Assembly: GCA_937920105.1 (NCBI GenBank)
Contig: CALETH010000008.1
Span: 1 to 18,634, forward strand
Origin: an uncultured Bacteroidota bacterium
Lineage (GTDB): Bacteria; Bacteroidota; Ignavibacteria; UBA10030; UBA8401
Direction: 5' to 3'
DNA length: 18,634 bases
Made by a program: the position numbers and the translations under genes. A model generated the notes under the pieces. The model had not been told where the DNA came from, did no database searches, and saw only the letters and a list, made by a program, of their open reading frames with translations. Below are positions 14,360-18,634 of this stretch, piece by piece. The number at the start of each line of letters is the position of its first letter. The first letter of the stretch is position 1.

Positions 14360-15202
14360 TTGATTGTTGCTCCAACATCCCAAAAATATTTTCAAATGGG
14401 TAATGATAAAACTATTTTGCTGGCATTTTGGCTACCTGATGTATTTTTGTTGGCACTTGGTTCATTAGTATTGAGTTATTTAATTTTTGTCCGTCATGAT
14501 TTTAAAAACATAGTGGTATGGTTTGTTGTTGGTGCAATCAGTTATGCAACACTTTACTGCGTAGCATTTGCATGGATGACAGATACAGGTTGGCTTGGTG
14601 TGATGGCAATGCTTTCGGCAACTATTATAAGTGGAAATTTTGCAATTGGATTAACTCCTGTTTTTCGCAAACTTATGTTTCGCCGTTCAAAAGATGGAAA
14701 AACACAATGGATTTTGACAAAAACTTTAACACAAATTCTTGTTGTTTGGACTTTAATTTTAGTTATTTTTCCATTATTGATTGTGCAAATTGAAGCCAAA
14801 ATTGGAATTCCACATTTTTCAATTCCTTTTCAAAAAATTTTTGGAATAGTTTTGTTTCCATTGATTAGTGCAATAGGTCTTATTGCTGCTTACTCAATGG
14901 CAAAAATTGGGCGTGGAACACCTTTGCCAATGGATACAACAAACAAATTAGTAGTATCAGGAATTTATGCATATATTCGCAATCCAATGGCAGTTTCAGG
15001 AATCGGACAAAGTTTATTAGTTGGATTTATACTCGGGTCTCCACTGGTTTTATTGTATGCGTTACTCGGTGCGTTTATCTGGAAATTTATTTATCAAAAA
15101 TTGGAAGAAGATGATTTGCTAGAACAATTTGGAGCAGATTATGAAGAGTATCGAAAAAAAGTAAAAAGTATAATTCCAAGTTTTCAACCTTATAAAAAAT
15201 AA
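14360..15202 (+). CDS. membrane methyltransferase (ICMT/PEMT type), 5' end separated by IS insertion
   Basis: A 280-residue fragment counted from a TTG at 14360; the frame is open back to 14297 inside the IS. The C-terminal third carries the isoprenylcysteine/phospholipid methyltransferase signature: GRGTPLPMDTTNKLVVSGIY, then YIRNPMAVSG (about 206-215), and LEEDDLLEQFGADYEEYRKKV near the end, which form the S-adenosylmethionine site. Six or so hydrophobic segments precede it. Substrates in this family are diverse membrane molecules; the true substrate is unknown. The natural N-terminus is 13571-13607, across the IS, so this is a broken gene unless translation restarts at an internal codon such as this TTG; catalytic motifs are intact. 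hemW begins one base after its stop. Confidence 0.75.
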   Translation: MIVAPTSQKYFQMGNDKTILLAFWLPDVFLLALGSLVLSYLIFVRHDFKNIVVWFVVGAISYATLYCVAFAWMTDTGWLGVMAMLSATIISGNFAIGLTPVFRKLMFRRSKDGKTQWILTKTLTQILVVWTLILVIFPLLIVQIEAKIGIPHFSIPFQKIFGIVLFPLISAIGLIAAYSMAKIGRGTPLPMDTTNKLVVSGIYAYIRNPMAVSGIGQSLLVGFILGSPLVLLYALLGAFIWKFIYQKLEEDDLLEQFGADYEEYRKKVKSIIPSFQPYKK

Positions 15203-15203
15203 A

Positions 15204-16361
15204 ATGGCAAGCATTTATCTCCACATTCCGTATTGTGAAAAAAAATGTATTTATTGTGATTTTTATTCCATTGAAAATATGAATTCAATGGAAAAATTTC
15301 TTACATCACTTCATCAAGAAATCACTCTTCGTTCAAAAACACTTTTTTTGCCACTATCATTTGAAACAATTTTTTTTGGAGGAGGAACACCATCACTGCT
15401 TTCTCCATCTACAATAGAAAAAATTCTCAATACACTTCATAAGCAGTATCATATTCTTCCCAATGCAGAAATTACCGTAGAAACAAATCCCGGAACAGTG
15501 AACAAAGAAAAATTGAAAGATTTTCGTTCACTCGGGATTAATCGATTAAGTATTGGAATACAATCATTTTATCCCGATGAATTACAATTTTTAGGACGCA
15601 TTCATTCCGCAGAAGAAGCAAAACAATGTGTTTCTGATGCATACAATTCCGGCTTTGAAAATCTTAATGTAGATTTAATTTTTTCACTTCCAAACCAAAC
15701 GCCGGAACGTTGGGAAAATAACTTACAACAAGCAATTGAACTCCACCCAAAACATATTTCTGCTTATAGTTTGATTGTGGAAGAACAGACACCGTTATTT
15801 TCTATGGTGAAGAATGGCGTTGTTACACCACTTCCAGAAGATATTGATGCAGCAATGTACGAAACAACAATCGAAACATTATCTAACGCTGGATATAATC
15901 AATACGAAATTTCTAATTATGCAAAAGATGGATATGATTGTCAGCACAATAATAATTATTGGAATCATTCCGACTATATAAGTTTTGGTCCATCAGCACA
16001 TTCATTTTTGAAAAAAAATCCTCAAGAAGGAAAACGCTGGTGGAATGTCCGCAGCATTCAACAATATTGTGAAATGCTAGAAAAAGAAAAATTTCCTCTT
16101 GGTGGAGAAGAAGAGATTACTACAGAAAAATTTTTAGATGAAGAAATTTTTCTTGGATTGCGAAGCAAGGGAATTGATATCCAAAAAATTTCTTCATTAT
16201 ATGGAATAAACATTCTTTCTTTTTGTGAAGATATTATTGCAAAATATCAACAAAAAGAAATGCTTGTAATAGAAAATAATTATCTACGATTAACTCCAAA
16301 AGGATATATGATGTGTGATAGTGTTGTAGAGGAGTTTTTAAATTTTGTTTACGTAAAGTAG
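15204..16361 (+). CDS. hemW: HemW-like radical SAM heme chaperone
   Basis: A 385-residue radical SAM protein. The CX3CX2C cluster motif CEKKCIYC (Cys11, Cys15, Cys18) is followed by FFGGGTPSLL, TVETNPGT, RLSIGIQSF and NVDLIFSLPNQT, then HISAYSLIVEEQTP and, in the C-terminal HemN_C-type domain, NYWNHSDYISFGPSAHSF. HemW binds heme and delivers it to respiratory enzymes; it is often mis-annotated as oxygen-independent coproporphyrinogen oxidase HemN. The short N-terminus before the cluster and the lack of a second cysteine set favour HemW. Its ATG is one base after the methyltransferase stop, so it depends on the interrupted transcript unless the IS or an internal site supplies a promoter. Confidence 0.9.
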   Translation: MASIYLHIPYCEKKCIYCDFYSIENMNSMEKFLTSLHQEITLRSKTLFLPLSFETIFFGGGTPSLLSPSTIEKILNTLHKQYHILPNAEITVETNPGTVNKEKLKDFRSLGINRLSIGIQSFYPDELQFLGRIHSAEEAKQCVSDAYNSGFENLNVDLIFSLPNQTPERWENNLQQAIELHPKHISAYSLIVEEQTPLFSMVKNGVVTPLPEDIDAAMYETTIETLSNAGYNQYEISNYAKDGYDCQHNNNYWNHSDYISFGPSAHSFLKKNPQEGKRWWNVRSIQQYCEMLEKEKFPLGGEEEITTEKFLDEEIFLGLRSKGIDIQKISSLYGINILSFCEDIIAKYQQKEMLVIENNYLRLTPKGYMMCDSVVEEFLNFVYVK

Positions 16362-16383
16362 GAACGGATGCAAATCCGTTCCT
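16360..16383. repeat. hairpin with GCAA tetraloop after hemW
   Basis: AGGAACGGAT (16360-16369) and ATCCGTTCCT (16374-16383) form a perfect 10-bp stem with a GCAA (GNRA) loop, overlapping the hemW TAG stop. There is no following T-run, so it could be an RNA-stabilising hairpin, a weak terminator or another dispersed palindrome. Confidence 0.6.
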
Positions 16384-16404
16384 TAATGAAATTATTAAAT
16401 CTCA

Positions 16405-16433
16405 TTGCAAATAAAACCTATTCAAAGTATATT
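16405..16433 (+). promoter_or_regulatory. candidate sigma-70-type promoter for the DUF2723 gene
   Basis: TTGCAA (16405-16410) and TATATT (16428-16433) are 17 bases apart, 4/6 and 5/6 matches to the consensus, 33 bases before the start codon and after the hemW hairpin. A chance match in AT-rich DNA is possible. Confidence 0.4.
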
Positions 16434-16466
16434 ACATCCGAAATTTTATCATAAAAAGGATTATAA

Positions 16467-18634
16467 ATGGAACACACAAAAATCAATCGTCTCACTGCAT
16501 TCGCAGTTTTTCTCATCTCACTCGTAACCTACATTTTTACACTTGCCGATACAGTCGTTTTTTGGGACGTTGGCGAATTTATTGCTGCAGCATATTTACT
16601 ACAAGTTCCACATCCACCAGGTTCACCATTTTTTCTTTTAGTAGGAAAAATTTTCGGAATGATTCCTTTTGCTAAAGACCCTGCTGTACGTATTCATTTT
16701 ATTTCTGCATTAACAAGCGCTTTAACAGCAATGTTTTTATATCTCACTATTATAAAAGCAATTCTTATTTGGAAAGAAAAACCCAACGAACTTTTTGATA
16801 AAATTACTTTATACGGTGCAGGAATTATTGGTGCATTATCATTAACATTTAGTGTAACATTTTGGTTTAATGCTGTAGAAGCAGAAGTGTACGGTATCAG
16901 CATGTTGTTTGTTTCATCAATAATTTATCTCACTTTGCGATGGAATGAACGAGCTGAAAAACCCGGCAACGAAAAATATTTATTACTTATCGCATATCTT
17001 GTCGGACTTTCTATTGGTGTGCATTTACTTGCACTTCTCACCATTTTTCCATTGTTGATGATTATCTATTTTCGTCATTATGCAGTAACACAAAAATCTC
17101 TTCTTGTTTTTGCAATAGTTGCCGTTTGTATTTTTGCAATTGTCTATCCGGGAATTGTACAAATGTTCCCTAATTTTTTAGATGGTGAAATGACTATTGG
17201 CGGACAAGTAAATGAAAGTATTATTTGGACACTTATTCCAATCGCAATTATCGTTGCAGCAATTTATGGAGTGTATTATTCTCATGTTCATAAAAAAGGA
17301 GTACTCAATGTTGCGTGCATATCTTTTCTGCTTATCATTTTGGGATATTCTACTTATACAATGGTAATCATTCGTTCCAACGCTCGCCCACCAATGAACG
17401 AAAATACTCCTGATAATTTGAAAGGTTTAGTTTCGTATTTAAATAGAGAGCAATACGGAGATGCACCGCATTGGCCACGTCGTCATTCACAAGAACCACA
17501 GCACAGACCAACGTGGGAAAATTATAGTAGTGATATGGATTTTATGTGGAGATATCAAACATACCACATGTTTATTCGATATTTATTATGGCAATATGTT
17601 GGTATAGAAGGGGATTGGCAAGATGCTGGTGTAAATTGGAAACAACTCTACGGAATTCCATTTTTGCTGGGATTGTTTGGTGCATTTTATCATTATAAGA
17701 AAGATAAAAAAACATTTTACGCTTTCTTAGTCATGTTTGTAATGATGGGAGTTATCCTTGCACTTCAACAACGCCAACAAGACCCGCAACCCCGTGAACG
17801 TGATTATTTTTATGTTGGTGCATTTTTTGTTTTTTCTGCTTGGATTGGAATTGGTTTGTTGGGACTCATTCAATACATACGAGAATTTTTGAAAACTAAT
17901 GAAGATGCCAAAAAAATTGCTACAGTAAGTGTTCTTGTATTAAGTATTGTTCTTGTTCCATTTAATATGGCACGTACTAATTACAAAGGTTCTGATAGAA
18001 CTGGAGATTACATGGCGTGGGATTATTCCTACAATCTCCTTCAATCCTGTGAACCAGATGCCATTCTATTTACGAATGGTGATAATGATACATTTCCATT
18101 GTGGTATTTGCAAGATGTAGAAGGTGTGCGGCGAGATATTCGTATTGTCAATTTAAGTTTAGTAAATACATCATGGTACATTCTTCAACTAAAAAATGAA
18201 ACACCACACGGAGCAAAAAAAGTTCCTATCAGTCTTTCTGATGACCAAATAAAAAGACTACAACCAATTCAATGGGAGCCAAAAGAAATGACATTAGAAA
18301 TTCCTAATGATGTTATGCAGCAGTATGGAATTTCTGATGCACCAAAACAAAATAATTTTAAAGATTCTGCAAAAAATAAAACCGGAGAAGTAAAGGGAGA
18401 AATAAAATTTGTATTTCCCAATACGATGACTGTAGGAAATATTAAAGCCATTCGTGTTCAAGATATTATGACCTATGATATTATTAACACAAATAAATGG
18501 AAACGCCCGATATATTTTGCTGTAACTTCATCTACCGATACAAAAATCGGTTTAGAAAGATATTTCCGCATGGATGGTTTGGCAATGAAACTCATTCCAT
18601 TCCAAACTCCCGATGAAGGTGGAATAATAACAGA
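16467..18634 (+). CDS. DUF2723 integral membrane protein, C-terminus outside window
   Basis: An open frame of 722 codons from ATG 16467 to the right edge, preceded by Shine-Dalgarno AAAAGGA about eight bases upstream. The N-terminal half is polytopic, with the DUF2723 hallmarks FWDVGEFIAAAYLLQVPHPPG (about 32-52; conserved WD-GEF and HPPG) and a helical bundle to about residue 330. A second helical region lies around 390-500, with RERDYFYVG near residue 450. A soluble part follows, with LFTNGDNDTFPLWYLQD (about 533-549). Members in Bacteroidota-like phyla are proposed GT-C protein O-mannosyltransferases using polyprenol-linked sugar; the role here is inferred from family membership. It is complete at the 5' end and truncated by the window. 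Confidence 0.88.
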   Translation, partial: MEHTKINRLTAFAVFLISLVTYIFTLADTVVFWDVGEFIAAAYLLQVPHPPGSPFFLLVGKIFGMIPFAKDPAVRIHFISALTSALTAMFLYLTIIKAILIWKEKPNELFDKITLYGAGIIGALSLTFSVTFWFNAVEAEVYGISMLFVSSIIYLTLRWNERAEKPGNEKYLLLIAYLVGLSIGVHLLALLTIFPLLMIIYFRHYAVTQKSLLVFAIVAVCIFAIVYPGIVQMFPNFLDGEMTIGGQVNESIIWTLIPIAIIVAAIYGVYYSHVHKKGVLNVACISFLLIILGYSTYTMVIIRSNARPPMNENTPDNLKGLVSYLNREQYGDAPHWPRRHSQEPQHRPTWENYSSDMDFMWRYQTYHMFIRYLLWQYVGIEGDWQDAGVNWKQLYGIPFLLGLFGAFYHYKKDKKTFYAFLVMFVMMGVILALQQRQQDPQPRERDYFYVGAFFVFSAWIGIGLLGLIQYIREFLKTNEDAKKIATVSVLVLSIVLVPFNMARTNYKGSDRTGDYMAWDYSYNLLQSCEPDAILFTNGDNDTFPLWYLQDVEGVRRDIRIVNLSLVNTSWYILQLKNETPHGAKKVPISLSDDQIKRLQPIQWEPKEMTLEIPNDVMQQYGISDAPKQNNFKDSAKNKTGEVKGEIKFVFPNTMTVGNIKAIRVQDIMTYDIINTNKWKRPIYFAVTSSTDTKIGLERYFRMDGLAMKLIPFQTPDEGGIIT

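Noticed and set aside
1..18634. tRNA, rRNA or CRISPR arrays
   Set aside because: No cloverleaf with a recognisable TTCGANNC T-loop, no rRNA-like stretch and no regularly spaced repeat array was seen by eye.

Overview
The window is AT-rich with short intergenic gaps. It encodes at least 17 recognisable proteins and one insertion sequence. Several genes have an AAAGGA/AAAGGT-type Shine-Dalgarno. The gene set (a DUF2723 membrane protein, a DUF4395-rhodanese fusion, a YfiT/BstA-type DinB protein, a DUF1016 nuclease, PD40 secreted proteins) and the high density of small palindromic repeats suggest the Bacteroidota / Ignavibacteriota / Kapabacteria side of the FCB superphylum. This is inferred from content only; no 16S or marker tree is available.

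Layout. Positions 1-127 hold the tail of a rightward gene and a strong bidirectional terminator. From 149 to 13345 every gene runs leftward: PD40 secreted protein, DUF1801 protein, DUF4395-rhodanese, KefB/C-type K+/H+ antiporter with its KefG-type ancillary oxidoreductase, a TrpF-like protein, a DUF1016/YhcG PD-(D/E)XK nuclease, a small secreted barrel-like protein, TerC, a MOSC protein, an EamA transporter, a DinB/BstA protein, a GT4 glycosyltransferase and a beta-CASP metallo-beta-lactamase RNase-like protein. From 13571 to the right edge the genes run rightward: a membrane methyltransferase (ICMT/PEMT type) split by an IS1595-family element, then hemW one base later, then a DUF2723 gene that runs off the window.

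Tightly packed groups are probable operons: the PD40 and DUF1801 genes (4-base overlap, ATGA); the nuclease, trpF-like, kefG and kefB genes (kefG and kefB overlap by 8 bases); the DinB, EamA, MOSC and TerC genes; and the methyltransferase with hemW. KefB and KefG are the clearest functional pair, an electrophile-stress K+ efflux system. The DinB protein belongs to the bacillithiol transferase type, hinting that the low-molecular-weight thiol here may not be glutathione.

Two observations stand out. First, a complete IS (13608-14316, 8-bp duplication TTTTACAT) has split a methyltransferase gene after codon 12; removing the IS and one duplication copy restores a continuous 304-residue frame starting at ATG 13571. 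Second, the DUF1016 nuclease gene is bracketed by two copies of one near-perfect 27-base palindrome (5572-5598 and 6820-6846, identical in opposite orientation). Two degenerate copies lie inside the gene and encode a tandem peptide repeat. The gene's own stop codon lies inside the downstream copy. This resembles the arrangement of REP sequences around their dedicated enzyme and is the best candidate for an undescribed system. Several other palindromic families occupy most of the remaining intergenic gaps.
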